Shown: piece by piece, positions 16,970 through 27,153 of the stretch
Numbering within the stretch: position 1 is the stretch's first letter
Layout of the letters: every line of letters begins with the position of its first letter
Source of the DNA: Lachnospiraceae bacterium
Lineage (GTDB): Bacteria > Bacillota > Clostridia > Lachnospirales > Lachnospiraceae
Length of the DNA stretch: 37,231 nt
NCBI GenBank assembly: GCA_910574865.1
Contig: CAJTDN010000027.1
Span: 1-37,231, forward strand
Reading direction: 5' to 3'
Made by a program: the position numbers and the translations under genes
Notes under the pieces: generated by a model
What the model was told of the DNA's origin: nothing
The model's database searches: none
The model's input: the letters and a program-made list of their open reading frames with translations, nothing else

Positions 16970-17159
16970 ACCCTTAAAAACTTACATTTAGGGCTTGACA
17001 TAATAGGGAGGGAGCTTCAGAACGAGAGCCGACAGCACAATCGGCAACAGAGCAGAGCGAAACGGAGGCGGAAGAAATTTAATGTGAATTTGATAGAAAT
17101 ATGTGTGCGATTGTGGTATTCTTTTAACGGCACAAATCAAAAATTTAGGAGTTGTGAAG
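16970..17159. other. Non-coding stretch between IS110 and the MBL gene
   Basis: About 190 nt, AT-rich towards its right end, with no credible gene. No remnant of the interrupted Rhs tip is visible here, so the joint with the array may have been rearranged. No clear promoter could be set for the gene that follows. Confidence 0.4.
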
Positions 17160-17924
17160 ATGAAAGAATGGTTTACTGTTGAAAAGATTGACACTGATAC
17201 ATTTGCAATCAGTGAGTATGGACATTGGGAGGAAACCCATTGTTATCTACTATGTGGTGCTGAAAATGCAGTTTTAATTGATACTGGTTTAGGGATTGCA
17301 AATATTAAAAAGGTTACTGATAGCTTAACAACACTTCCGATTATGGTTGTGACAACGCACGTGCATTGGGATCACATTGGAGGACATAAATATTTTGATA
17401 ATATTGCAGTCCATGAAGCAGAAAAGGATTGGTTGTCAGTCAAATTTCCAATACCATTACAAGCAGTAAAGAGTAATCTTATGTGCAAGCCTTGTGATTT
17501 TCCACCATATTTTAATGTGGATAGTTACCAAATTTTTCAAGGAATGCCACAAAGAATTTTTAGGAATGGAGATTGTGTAACTTTAGGTGATAGAAAGCTG
17601 ACCGTCATTCATACACCCGGACATTCTCCGGGGCATTGCTGTTTCTATGAGCCGGAAAGAAAATATTTATTTTCGGGCGATTTAATATATAACGGTTGTC
17701 TTGACGCTTTTTATCCTACAACTAACCCATTGTTGTTTTGGCAATCTGTAAAAAAAGTGAAATCTTTGGAAATAAAGCGAATCTTGCCCGCACATCATCA
17801 ACTTAATATTTCAGTTAGCATTATTGAAAGGATTGAAAATGCTTTTAGTGAATTAGCTGATAAAGGTATGCTAAAACAGGGTGCTGGTATATTTGAGTTT
17901 GAAGATTTTCAAATTCATATTTGA
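17160..17924 (+). CDS. MBL-fold metallo-hydrolase
   Basis: A product of 254 residues with all metal ligands of the metallo-beta-lactamase fold: His67, His69, Asp71 and His72 in THVHWDHIGG, His155 in HTPGHSPGHC, Asp174 in FSGDLIYNG and His212 in LPAHH. It is a cytoplasmic enzyme with no signal peptide, so a hydrolase acting on a small ester or thioester is more likely than an exported beta-lactamase. The substrate cannot be told. The ATG at 17160 is preferred to in-frame codons upstream because AGGAG (17147-17151) sits at the right distance. It is followed after 37 nt by an acetyltransferase, and the pair may form a small detoxification operon. Confidence 0.88.
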   Translation: MKEWFTVEKIDTDTFAISEYGHWEETHCYLLCGAENAVLIDTGLGIANIKKVTDSLTTLPIMVVTTHVHWDHIGGHKYFDNIAVHEAEKDWLSVKFPIPLQAVKSNLMCKPCDFPPYFNVDSYQIFQGMPQRIFRNGDCVTLGDRKLTVIHTPGHSPGHCCFYEPERKYLFSGDLIYNGCLDAFYPTTNPLLFWQSVKKVKSLEIKRILPAHHQLNISVSIIERIENAFSELADKGMLKQGAGIFEFEDFQIHI

Positions 17925-17961
17925 GTATATTTATCGGTTAAAAATTATTAGGAGAAAACAT

Positions 17962-18375
17962 ATGGAATATAAGGAAAATGTGTTGTGCTATGAGGATTAT
18001 TGTGAGTTGAGGGAAAGTGTTGGGTGGTTGCTTTTTTCAAAGGAGCAGACACAAAAGGCGCTTATCAATAGTTTGTATACGGTAATTGTTGTTAAGGATA
18101 GCCAAACTGTTGGTATGGGAAGATTGATAGGTGACGGAATGTATTATACGATAGTTGACATTGTGGTACAGCCGAACTATCAGAAACAGGGTATCGGCAA
18201 TAAAATTGTCAATATGATAATAGAATTTGTTGATAAGGAAACACCAATCGGCGGACGTTCCAGTATCCAACTGATTGCGGAAAAGGGAAAAGAAACATTT
18301 TATGAAAAATTAGGATTTAAGATAATTCCACATGAATTTTGTGGTTCTGGTATGAGGAAAGTTATTCGTAAGTAA
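17962..18375 (+). CDS. GNAT-family N-acetyltransferase
   Basis: A product of 137 residues, the usual size for a single GNAT domain. Motif A is visible as VDIVVQPNYQKQGIGNKIV (about residues 65-83), with the Q-x-x-G-x-G/A type acetyl-CoA pyrophosphate loop, and motif B as FYEKLGFKI near the end. The start is set by AGGAG about eight bases before the ATG. The acceptor is unknown; short stand-alone GNATs in accessory regions often modify drugs, amino acids or toxins. A terminator follows. It probably shares a transcript with the MBL hydrolase. Confidence 0.88.
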   Translation: MEYKENVLCYEDYCELRESVGWLLFSKEQTQKALINSLYTVIVVKDSQTVGMGRLIGDGMYYTIVDIVVQPNYQKQGIGNKIVNMIIEFVDKETPIGGRSSIQLIAEKGKETFYEKLGFKIIPHEFCGSGMRKVIRK

Positions 18376-18432
18376 GATGTAATTTATCAGCTAACTATTA
18401 CCACAATCACAACAAAATAAGTAGCACAGCGT

Positions 18433-18467
18433 CAGAGCGTATAGAACAAATCTATGCGCTCTGTTTT
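18433..18467 (+). terminator. Terminator after the acetyltransferase gene
   Basis: CAGAGCGTATAGA at 18433-18445 pairs with 18451-18463 over 13 positions (one G-U), loop of five bases, followed by TTTT. It is a good Rho-independent terminator. Confidence 0.8.
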
Positions 18468-18486
18468 ATTGTAAAGAAGCAGATTT

Positions 18487-18654
18487 ATGAGCAAAGACAG
18501 CAATACACAGCAAAGAGCCACCCGACAGCACCCACCCACAAAAATAATCGTGGAAAGGCACTATGTAGGCACTGAAAAAATGGAAACGGTATTCAAGCGG
18601 ATAGCCGAGGAACAAATAACAAAAAGGGTTAAGGAGATAGCGGAAACAGCGTAA
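18487..18654 (+). CDS. tnpW: Small TnpW-like transposon protein
   Basis: A 55-residue frame from ATG at 18487. The recognisable part is IVERHYVGTEKMETVFKRI, a pattern typical of the small TnpW-type proteins encoded just before the large serine recombinase in Tn4451-like elements. The N-terminal 18 residues are polar and low in complexity. No strong ribosome binding site is seen, so translation might begin elsewhere. The function of TnpW is not established; it is thought to be accessory. Here it precedes a broken recombinase gene, so it is likely a relic. Confidence 0.6.
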   Translation: MSKDSNTQQRATRQHPPTKIIVERHYVGTEKMETVFKRIAEEQITKRVKEIAETA

Positions 18655-18693
18655 ATTAACACTGGAAACGGAAAAGGGAATATAGTATAATAG

Positions 18694-19998
<1,305 letters not shown>

Positions 19999-20093
19999 TG
20001 GATATTTTCTAAGTCACCTATTCCAACTATCCAACAGATGTAGGACGGATTTTGCGGACATTCAAAATAAAAAGAATGTGGAGGTAACAGACA

Positions 20094-20466
20094 ATGGCAA
20101 AGACGATTTTTGAGGAACTGGGCGGCAAATACGAGCGACAAGGAGATTACTTAATACCGTGCTTAACTGTACCCGCCGAAGAAGAACAACCGATAGGTAT
20201 ATGGGGACAGCGGCATCTGGACTATCTGAAGCAGTACCGAAAGGTTACATACACCAATCTTCTCACAAGCGGCAGGCTGAACAATTTACCTTGCCGACAT
20301 CGACAGGCAGGCGCAGGAACGCTTTGAAAGGCTCATAGAGGGCATGAAACAGGCGCAGGGAACGGAACGCCTAAAGGAAGAAAACGCCTTAGAATGGATA
20401 GGGCGGCTAGGTAACATAAGGGCGTGTGCGAGGGAAATTGTGAACGAGGAAATTATTTTTGCATAA
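20094..20466 (+). pseudogene. tnpV: TnpV-like transposon protein, frameshifted
   Basis: The first frame gives MAKTIFEELGGKYERQGDYL and on to about HLDYLKQYRKVTYTNLLTSG. At about 20285 the frame shifts by one base and the expected end follows in the next frame: YLADIDRQAQERFERLIEGM and further to a TAA at 20464-20466. The order TnpW, recombinase, TnpV is typical of Tn4451-like elements. A ribosome binding site (GGAGG) precedes the ATG. Decay matches that of the recombinase upstream. Confidence 0.75.
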
Positions 20467-20470
20467 CTAT

Positions 20471-20506
20471 ACACGGGCGATAGAAAGTGATTTCTGCCGC
20501 CCGTGT
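20471..20506. terminator. Hairpin after tnpV, weak terminator candidate
   Basis: ACACGGGCG at 20471-20479 pairs with CGCCCGTGT at 20498-20506, and an inner AGAAA/TTTCT stem closes the loop. No U-tract follows, so termination would be inefficient; the structure may instead mark the end of the old transposon. Confidence 0.45.
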
Positions 20507-20626
20507 GCAATGCTGTTGATAGCAATGGAGATAACGGGTATAATTATAATCACTTGGCATGAGATTGTCGAAAATTTGTCTTTTATTGGCTACGATAAAG
20601 GGATTAACTGATAAGGAGCATTGCCT

Positions 20627-21298
20627 ATGAAATACAAGATACTGATTATTGATGATGAAGAAATGATATTATCCATGATGGAAAAATGTTTAGGAGAAGA
20701 ATTTTCCGTATATACAGCGGAAAATGCAAAAAAAGCGTTAGAACTATTAAACGTAATACCAGATATTATATTGTTGGATATCAATATGCCAGAAATGGAC
20801 GGATTGGAATTGTGCCAGCTTATTAGGGGGCATATATCCTGCCCAATTATTTTTTTGACAGCACGGGTAACGGAACGGGATGTGATAAAGGGGCTGTCTG
20901 TCGGCGGGGATGATTATATTACGAAACCTTTTCGCATGGATGAATTATTGGCAAGAATTTCGGCACACCTTCGGCGTGAAGAAAGAAAAGGAACGGCAGA
21001 AAATCTAAGGTTTGATGAAGAATTGATTATTGATTACAATAGCCGAACGGTATTTTATAGTAGGGAACAGTTAGACTTCTCAAATAAAGAATTTGAGATT
21101 ATCCGTTTTCTTTCCCAAAATGCAGGCATGGTTTTTGACAGGGAAACTATCTATGAAAAACTTTGGGGATATAATGGCGAGGGCGACAGCATTGTAGTAA
21201 AAGAACATATCCGAAAGATACGGAATAAGCTGTCAGTTTATACGGATAAAAACTATATTGAAACAGTATGGGGAGTTGGTTATAAATGGGCAAAATAA
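20627..21298 (+). CDS. OmpR/PhoB-family response regulator
   Basis: A product of 223 residues. The receiver domain has the acidic pair in IIDDEE (residues 9-12), the phosphoacceptor Asp51 in ILLDINMPEMDG, Thr in IFLTAR and Lys in DYITKPF. A winged-helix DNA-binding domain follows and ends with ETVWGVGYKWAK. The ATG at 20627 is set by AAGGAG at 20613-20618; a TTG two codons earlier is less likely. The gene overlaps the histidine kinase start by 13 nt, so the two are coupled. With the ABC transporter downstream this resembles units that sense antimicrobial peptides and induce the pump. Confidence 0.93.
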   Translation: MKYKILIIDDEEMILSMMEKCLGEEFSVYTAENAKKALELLNVIPDIILLDINMPEMDGLELCQLIRGHISCPIIFLTARVTERDVIKGLSVGGDDYITKPFRMDELLARISAHLRREERKGTAENLRFDEELIIDYNSRTVFYSREQLDFSNKEFEIIRFLSQNAGMVFDRETIYEKLWGYNGEGDSIVVKEHIRKIRNKLSVYTDKNYIETVWGVGYKWAK

Positions 21299-22464
21299 AA
21301 ACAAAGTCGCTTAGGACATCTATAGCAGTTACTTTTTTAGTTACGATATGTGTGATTGCCCTGTTATCGTCTATCACTATCTTTGCGGCAAACCAAGTGC
21401 AGCATGAAATATTAAAGAAACGGTATATGACGATAAATTCCCCTGATTTTCAGATGGATGAGAACACAGGCAATTATATTTTGGATATTGATAACAACAA
21501 TATCACATGGCAGCCTTTAAGCACGTGGGATACTGTCGTCTATTATGGCTCTTACGCTGCTATGGTTGGTCTGCCTGTTTTTTATATTGCTGTCGGGATT
21601 GGGGCGGCTGCGGCGGTATATTACCGAAAGAAGCTTCGGAATCCTATCACACAGTTACAAAATGGCGTGGAAAGAATACAGGAGGATAATCTTGACTTTC
21701 ACATTGAATATGACGGTGATGATGAGTTAGGGCGGTTATGCTGTTCTATGGAAAAAATGCGCAGGGAGCTTCGGCAAAAACACAAAGCGTTGTGGGAATC
21801 CTTAGAACAAAGGAAATTATTGAATGCTTCGGTAGCCCATGATTTAAGAACGCCGATTACCGTCCTCAAAGGATATTTAGATTATTTAGAGAAAAATATC
21901 CCACAGGATAAGCTTACGGAAGATATGCTTTTAGATACGGTATCATCTATGCAGGGGGCGGTAAGCCGATTGGAGCTATATGTGGAGAGCGTCCGGGATA
22001 TTGAGAAGATTGAAAATATTGAGATTGAAAAACGGTCTGAAAATGTGAGGCTATTATTGTATGAATTAAGAAGCAATGTGCGGCAGCTTGCGGGAGATAA
22101 AGAAATCATTATTTCAAACGATATTACGGTGGACAAAATTCAAATAGATAAGGGCGTGTTTTTTCGGATTTTAGAAAATCTCCTGCAGAACGCATTAAGA
22201 TATGCAGAAAAACAAGTAAGCATAAATCTTTCCCACAAAAAAGATTTTCTCATTCTTACCGTAAAGGATGATGGGAAAGGTTTTTCAGCGGCAGATTTGG
22301 AAAAAGCAACTACTGTATTTTACAGCAATGATAAGGAAAAACAGCATTTTGGGATAGGTCTAAGCGTATGTAAGATACTTTGTGAAAAACATGGCGGTTT
22401 GCTGTATGTCGGAAATCAGAAAGAAAAGGGGGCATGTGTAACCGCCAAATTGAAAATCTTTTAA
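21286..22464 (+). CDS. Sensor histidine kinase
   Basis: A product of 392 residues. Two membrane segments (about residues 12-35 and 88-112) flank an extracellular loop of only about 50 residues. A HAMP-like linker follows. The HisKA domain has ASVAHDLRTPITVLKGYL with phosphoacceptor His185. The ATPase domain has the N-box LENLLQNALRYAE, G1 box DDGKGF and G2 box FGIGLSVCK. The small sensor loop is too short for a large ligand domain and would fit sensing at or in the membrane, perhaps through the partner ABC permease. Its partner is the response regulator that overlaps its start. Confidence 0.92.
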   Translation: MGKIKTKSLRTSIAVTFLVTICVIALLSSITIFAANQVQHEILKKRYMTINSPDFQMDENTGNYILDIDNNNITWQPLSTWDTVVYYGSYAAMVGLPVFYIAVGIGAAAAVYYRKKLRNPITQLQNGVERIQEDNLDFHIEYDGDDELGRLCCSMEKMRRELRQKHKALWESLEQRKLLNASVAHDLRTPITVLKGYLDYLEKNIPQDKLTEDMLLDTVSSMQGAVSRLELYVESVRDIEKIENIEIEKRSENVRLLLYELRSNVRQLAGDKEIIISNDITVDKIQIDKGVFFRILENLLQNALRYAEKQVSINLSHKKDFLILTVKDDGKGFSAADLEKATTVFYSNDKEKQHFGIGLSVCKILCEKHGGLLYVGNQKEKGACVTAKLKIF

Positions 22465-22496
22465 TATCCTTTTCGGAAAATTGGCTTTTCTATTAT

Positions 22497-22530
22497 AAAA
22501 TCTCCTTACAACACAAGTAAGGAGGTTTTT
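22497..22530 (+). terminator. Attenuator-like hairpin overlapping the ABC ATPase ribosome binding site
   Basis: CTCCTTAC at 22502-22509 pairs perfectly with GTAAGGAG at 22517-22524, with seven bases in the loop. A G-U pair and AAAA/TTTT (22497-22500 with 22526-22530) extend it, giving a terminator shape with a U-tract. The 3' arm is also the AAGGAGG ribosome binding site of the next gene. It may therefore end the kinase transcript, block translation of the ATPase, or both. Confidence 0.65.
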
Positions 22531-22536
22531 GTATTT

Positions 22537-23457
22537 ATGGAAATTCGAAAGGATACCTTTATACCCAGCCGGGCACACGTGCCATACGGCAAAAACAATG
22601 AAATTGTAATAAGAAATCTTTTCAAAAACTATGGAAAAAAGACAGCCCTTGAAAATGTATCTGTTACTATCCATTCTGGAATGTACGGGCTTCTTGGGCG
22701 GAATGGCGCAGGGAAAACAAGCCTTATGAAAATTTTGGCGACGCTATCAGAAGCGTCAGGCGGGGAAATCAGTATGAATGGTATACCAATCAAAGAAACT
22801 GGTAAAATACGGGAAATCGTAGGTTATCTTCCGCAGGATTTTTCTTTTTACAGAGGTATGAGTGTTTATGGCGCAATGGATTACCTTGGGCTGCTATCGG
22901 AAATTCCAGATAAAATCCGAAGAGAAAGAATATTGGCATTACTTGAACAGGTAAATCTAAAAGAAGATATTAGGACGAAAGTGAAGGCTTTATCGGGTGG
23001 GATGAAAAGACGGTTGGGGATTGCACAGGCACTGTTACATAACCCGCAAATCCTTATTGTTGACGAACCGACAGCAGGGCTTGACCCAGAGGAACGTATT
23101 CGTTTCCGAAATCTGCTAAGTGAATTTGCAGAAGACAGGATAGTGATTCTTTCCACCCATATTTCTTCGGATGTTGAATCGTGTTGTGAAAATATAGGAG
23201 TATTGAACAATGGGAAAATGATATGGAATGGCAGCACGGAAGAACTGGTGGGACAGGCAGAGGGAAAAGTTTATCTTATTTCAGCGGCAAAAAAGCAGGA
23301 TAAACATATCAAGGAAAAGTATGCTGTCTTAAATATCATTTCTTCACAGTCAGGCACACAGTACAGGGTATTGTCAGACGTGGAGCCAGAAGAAAAATAT
23401 GTGCTTCAACCCCCTACGTTGGAAGATGGGTATATGTATCTGTTAAGCCAGACTTAA
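22537..23457 (+). CDS. ABC transporter ATP-binding protein
   Basis: A product of 306 residues, one nucleotide-binding domain. Walker A is GRNGAGKT (residues 54-61), the signature is LSGGMKRR (152-159), and Walker B is ILIVDEPTAGLDP (172-184), with the switch His in LSTHI. A C-terminal extension of about 80 residues fits ATPases of the ABC-2 export type. The two following membrane proteins should be its permease partners. Start at the ATG with AAGGAGG about 11 bases upstream, inside the hairpin described separately. Likely role is export or removal of a peptide or lipid-active compound, under control of the upstream two-component system. Confidence 0.93.
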   Translation: MEIRKDTFIPSRAHVPYGKNNEIVIRNLFKNYGKKTALENVSVTIHSGMYGLLGRNGAGKTSLMKILATLSEASGGEISMNGIPIKETGKIREIVGYLPQDFSFYRGMSVYGAMDYLGLLSEIPDKIRRERILALLEQVNLKEDIRTKVKALSGGMKRRLGIAQALLHNPQILIVDEPTAGLDPEERIRFRNLLSEFAEDRIVILSTHISSDVESCCENIGVLNNGKMIWNGSTEELVGQAEGKVYLISAAKKQDKHIKEKYAVLNIISSQSGTQYRVLSDVEPEEKYVLQPPTLEDGYMYLLSQT

Positions 23458-23472
23458 GGGAGGGATAGAACG

Positions 23473-24867
23473 ATGAAGTTATATTTTAAAGAGTGTAAAA
23501 AGATTGCAGCAAGCGTGATTTATTATTTCTTTATCGCTATTTTGGTTTTTAGCTGGTTCCAGAATTTTCGGGGAGTGACAAAAACAGAAATCAATTGGGA
23601 AAAAGGTATTCCCCCAGCAGATATAGGTTTTGAACGCTCATTACTGTCCAAACCATCCGAGGAGGATGATTACTTTGGCAGTAAAGTTTCAGAGGATGAC
23701 CCGGCGGCAATCATGATGGGCGTTACAAGGGCGTTACTGTCAGAATATGAAAGCAATCGTTACGCTACATATCCCCTTGGATACTATAAAGCAATTACAC
23801 TTAGCGATGATGAGCAAAAACGTGTACTTGAAATACTTTGTAAAATAACGGGATTGACGGAAGAACAATTAAAGGATTTGCCAGAAGATTATTTTCCAGC
23901 AGTCACAGGCACAATCATTTCCTTTGACGCAATGAGTGCTGATGAGAATGGAAATTTGAATACGGTGATGGGAAATAGGGCAGACACAGGAAGCGAAGAT
24001 GATAAATATAAGCATTTTATATCACAGGTCACTTATGAACATTTCAAAGAGCTAATGCAGGAAATGGAAAGCATTATCGGGGAAAACGGTTCACAGTACT
24101 CCCCCGAAATGATGATTACCTATTTTGGCATGTCTGAAATGACTTATGAGGAAGCATGTGGGGAATATAGCCAGACAATCAGCAATGATAAAGTGACAGG
24201 CGGTTTTGCACGGTTATTTTGTGATTATATGGGATTGGAACTAGGCTTGTACCCTATATTTTTGGTAGTGCTTATATGGATGAAAGACCGTATGGGCAAT
24301 GCGTCAGAATTGATTTACAGCAAAAAAATATCTTCGGCAAGACTGGTGGTTTCAAGATATTTGGCAAGTATCACTATGGTTCTCCTGCCTGTTTTGCTGT
24401 TAAGTTTTGAATCCCTTGTGCCGCTTATATCGTTTGGCGTAGAGAAAGGTATTTCAGTAGACTGTTTTGCGTATATCAAATACATTTTATGGTGGCTTCT
24501 GCCAGAGGTCATGGCGGTATCCGCAATCGGAATATTTTTCACTTTGCTCACAGACTCTCCGATTGCGATTGCCATTCAATTCCTTTGGTGGATGGTTGAT
24601 AAGGGAGTAACTGGACTGTCAGGGGACACGAAAGCAGCGACTTTAATGATAAGGCATAATACATTGCGTGGCTATGAAATAATACAAGATGAATTTCAAA
24701 TGATTTGCAGGAACAGGCTGCTTATGGCGGGAATCAGTATTCTATTTGTCATTTTGTCCATATGGGTTCTTAAGTTTAAGCGGAAAGGAAAAATAAATGT
24801 GGCGAATATCTATCACAAGTGTTTTGGGCATATGCAGGACAAACTTTCTTTTGGCAGTAAAAAATAA
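23473..24867 (+). CDS. ABC-2 type permease, large
   Basis: A product of 464 residues. One membrane segment near the N-terminus (about residues 12-30) is followed by a charged extracytoplasmic domain of about 225 residues. Then come about six membrane segments in the C-terminal half (first near LGLYPIFLVVLIWMKD, last near AGISILFVILSIWVL). This layout fits the ABC-2 permease superfamily in which a large outer loop contacts substrate. It starts 15 nt after the ATPase stop with GGGAGGG upstream. It overlaps the next permease gene by 71 nt. Substrate unknown. Confidence 0.8.
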   Translation: MKLYFKECKKIAASVIYYFFIAILVFSWFQNFRGVTKTEINWEKGIPPADIGFERSLLSKPSEEDDYFGSKVSEDDPAAIMMGVTRALLSEYESNRYATYPLGYYKAITLSDDEQKRVLEILCKITGLTEEQLKDLPEDYFPAVTGTIISFDAMSADENGNLNTVMGNRADTGSEDDKYKHFISQVTYEHFKELMQEMESIIGENGSQYSPEMMITYFGMSEMTYEEACGEYSQTISNDKVTGGFARLFCDYMGLELGLYPIFLVVLIWMKDRMGNASELIYSKKISSARLVVSRYLASITMVLLPVLLLSFESLVPLISFGVEKGISVDCFAYIKYILWWLLPEVMAVSAIGIFFTLLTDSPIAIAIQFLWWMVDKGVTGLSGDTKAATLMIRHNTLRGYEIIQDEFQMICRNRLLMAGISILFVILSIWVLKFKRKGKINVANIYHKCFGHMQDKLSFGSKK

Positions 24868-25435
24868 CTTATTTTTGGCGGCGGTTTATTTGCTGATAAT
24901 TCCCTTACTAAGGGGGATTGCAAATTTAGATATGGTTCGTTCGGCGGAATGTTTGGAACAGGCTGTAATACTAACAGGAATATTTCTCATAGCTCCGTTG
25001 CCTGCCCCGGAACAGTCTAAGGCAATACAGGACGTAGTTTGCACAAAGAAAATTCCTCATTGGAAAATCTTATTGCTGCGGTTCATCATGTCAATGCTGT
25101 TGCTAATTATGATGGTATGCCTGTTCTCTGGAATTATGGTATGGGAAAACTGTATATTTCCCTTTGTGCCTTATGTGGCGGGAACAGTGATAAGCGCAAT
25201 GGCATTGGGGAGCTTTGGATTTGCAGCAGCCATATTCAGCAATTCTGTTATTGTAGGTTACTTGGCGTCAATCGGATATTTTCTTTTAAATTCTTTGGGG
25301 AATGTATCAGAGGATAGTATTTTCTATTTGTTCTCAATGGGAAAAGGCAATTATTCCACAAAGATATGGCTTTTCGGTTTAAGTTTGCTGGTAATTGCAG
25401 TAGTTTTTATTTACGAAAGAAGAAAAAGATATTGA
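24797..25435 (+). CDS. ABC transporter membrane protein, small
   Basis: A product of 212 residues with about six hydrophobic segments and a basic C-terminal tail (YERRKRY). It begins inside the end of the preceding permease gene in another frame; the ATG at 24797 has GGAAAGG upstream. The N-terminus RISITSVLGICRTNFLLAV is amphipathic and leads into the first membrane segment. Together with the larger permease it probably forms a heterodimeric channel powered by the ATPase. A terminator follows, so it is the last gene of the unit. Confidence 0.75.
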   Translation: MWRISITSVLGICRTNFLLAVKNNLFLAAVYLLIIPLLRGIANLDMVRSAECLEQAVILTGIFLIAPLPAPEQSKAIQDVVCTKKIPHWKILLLRFIMSMLLLIMMVCLFSGIMVWENCIFPFVPYVAGTVISAMALGSFGFAAAIFSNSVIVGYLASIGYFLLNSLGNVSEDSIFYLFSMGKGNYSTKIWLFGLSLLVIAVVFIYERRKRY

Positions 25436-25456
25436 TAAAAAATCATTGTGATACTT

Positions 25457-25495
25457 GCCCACCGAATAAAAAAACGAGGTTCGGTGGGCGGCTTT
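25457..25495 (+). terminator. Terminator after the ABC transporter
   Basis: GCCCACCGAA at 25457-25466 pairs perfectly with TTCGGTGGGC at 25480-25489, then a short T run. It closes the two-component/ABC unit. Confidence 0.7.
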
Positions 25496-25533
25496 ACCAT
25501 GCCTAAATAAATAGACGTTACCCTCCAGACCTG

Positions 25534-25556
25534 TTTGAGCACTCTCGGAAACTCAA
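25534..25556. repeat. Palindromic motif, inverted copy of 12353-12375
   Basis: Twenty of 23 bases match the reverse complement of 12353-12375. It lies about 220 nt past the end of the decayed transposase on the minus strand, where the terminal repeat of that element would be expected. The rest of 25500-25778 holds no gene I can support. Confidence 0.45.
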
Positions 25557-25778
25557 TAGCGAATAAGCAGGAAAGGGTTGGTTTTCAGAAATGGGAGGAA
25601 TAAGGGATGGATGATTGTGGGGCTTGAGCAGTCCGGAGAGCATAAAGAATAAAAATGTGCATGACTTTAAAGCCGGTTGGAAAATAGGGCTGAAAGAATC
25701 CAGAAGCAGGAAACCTGGTTTATGCGGCTTCCTGCATGTGCTGTTTATAGCGGGCATCCAGATGGATGCAGATCCCGA

Positions 25779-26746
25779 TCATGGCTGCCATGAAAGTGTG
25801 CAGGAGTTTTTACATTTGGAACAGTGTTCTTTCCCATAGGGGCAGCGCCACATGAGGTAACCGCTGGATCTGTCATAACCGTTAGGCTTCATGCGCAGTT
25901 TTTCCTGACATAGAGGAGTTCCATCTTTGTCAATGGCGATGACATCAGGAATTGTTTTTGGCCGTCCGCATTTGTCGTTCAGGTCGATGAAGGCCCGTAT
26001 TCCCCTGTTTTTAAGGATTCGGTAGGTGGGTAATTGTCCATTGCAGAATCCAGGCACATATTCGAGGTGGAAACAGCCGGCATATGTTTTTCCAGTTCAT
26101 GGAAAGCGACAAGGAAATTGACCGAATCATGCCGCCTTGCGCTGGTAAAACGCAGGAGCAGCGGGATGTCTGTCCTGAGTTCACTGTTATAGCAGGATAA
26201 TTGGAACAAGGTGTAGCCGAAGTAATATTTTTCCAGGTCGCTGTCCCAGCCCCAGGAAGCATCGGGGTCGGGGAAATGCCGCAGGCCTTCCGGTGCAAAC
26301 CCTGTGGTGCCCGCGTGGGCAGGCATGGGTATGCACGGCGGTACCGTCTCCAGAAACCGTAAGGTGTTCCCTTGGTATGAGACCGGATTCCATGGAAGGC
26401 AGGACGGCCACATGATAGAAGAAGCGCTGCAGCCGCCCCTCAAAGTTAAAAGGGATATCCTTCCCGCCCATGAGCCGTTTTTCGATAGCTTCTGTGATTT
26501 TGGGCTTTGCCTCCTATGCTTTCCGTTTTTTGCCTTTGGGCTTATCCGGCTTTTTGCTGTTCCAGGAAGCCGGAAGCAGTTTGTCCCGTGCATATAAGTC
26601 CGTTGGCGGTGCAGTCCGGGGCCTGTCCATGAAGTCAAAATAAGAACCGAGGGGCGGCAGGGAATCCGTAGTGCAGCCGATGAGGGCGGCAAGGAGGCGG
26701 TCGTGTTTGAGCTGTCCACCCAAAGGGTAAGGGATGGCTTGGCCAA
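25779..26746 (-). pseudogene. DDE-type transposase, decayed
   Basis: Reading on the minus strand, transposase-like segments appear in order but in different frames. LKHDRLLAALIGCTTDSLPP lies near 26710-26650. LTVSGDGTAVHTHA lies near 26350-26310, with the first likely catalytic Asp. FPDPDASWGWDSDLEKYYFG and ARRHDSVNFLVAFHE lie near 26280-26100. ILKNRGIRAFIDLNDKCGRP and RCPYGKEHCSKCKNSC lie near 26020-25800. At least three frameshifts separate them. I cannot assign the IS family with certainty. The upstream end of the element is not visible and may have been cut by the IS3-like element that starts near 26800. Confidence 0.7.
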
Positions 26747-26857
26747 ACCTTCTGAAAATAGAAGAAAGAAAAGGATAAAAGTGAAGTGCTATAATAAAGT
26801 TGTAACGGGAGTGGCTAATAAAGTATAATAAAAATCACAAGAAAAGAGGAACTCATT

Positions 26858-27115
26858 ATGTCACGAAATTACACTCCCGAATTTAAAAGGAAGATTGTCC
26901 GTCTCCATGAGGAAGAAGGACGAACCTACAAAAGCATCATCGCCGAGTATGGCGTGTCCAAGGCCAGCATCTCCAAGTGGTGCAGCGAATTCAGCAAAGA
27001 ATGCCAGATGAAAGCCCAAGCCAATCCTGATGCCCCCAATGAAATGGAACTCATGAAGGAGAACCTCCGCCTGCGGAAGGAACTGGAAGAGGCCAAAAAG
27101 GAGAACCTCTTCTAA
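26858..27115 (+). CDS. IS3-family transposase OrfA
   Basis: A product of 85 residues with a helix-turn-helix domain: YTPEFKRKIVRLHEEEGRTY and ISKWCSEF, then a Leu/Glu-rich helix at the C-terminus that in this family acts as a leucine zipper. AGAGGAAC precedes the ATG. The frame stops at a TAA at 27113-27115, which begins a run of eight A. The same frame after the stop reads KKAAAFFAKEID, the usual end of OrfA in this group, so the TAA looks like a premature stop. The OrfB product continues in the -1 frame. Confidence 0.85.
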   Translation: MSRNYTPEFKRKIVRLHEEEGRTYKSIIAEYGVSKASISKWCSEFSKECQMKAQANPDAPNEMELMKENLRLRKELEEAKKENLF

Positions 27116-27153
27116 AAAAAAGCGGCGGCATTCTTTGCGAAGGAAATCGATTA

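Larger units (their letters stand above)
14931..16970 (+). mobile_element. IS110-family insertion sequence (approximate ends)
   Basis: One transposase gene with about 95 nt of non-coding sequence on the left and roughly 450-500 nt on the right, both rich in secondary structure. The sequence ATACCTC at 14957-14963 is inverted relative to GAGGTAT at 15017-15023 and to AGAGGTAT at about 16949-16956. This fits the subterminal repeats of IS110/IS1111 elements, which make no target duplication. Exact ends cannot be set without an empty site; the left end lies next to the truncated Rhs tip. Confidence 0.65.

Noticed and set aside
17103-17159. Upstream extension of the MBL hydrolase from ATG 17103
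   Set aside because: The MBL fold begins after 17160, where a clear AGGAG sets the start.
25615-25839. Plus-strand frames opposite the decayed transposase
   Set aside because: Transposase motifs are on the minus strand; these frames show no known pattern.
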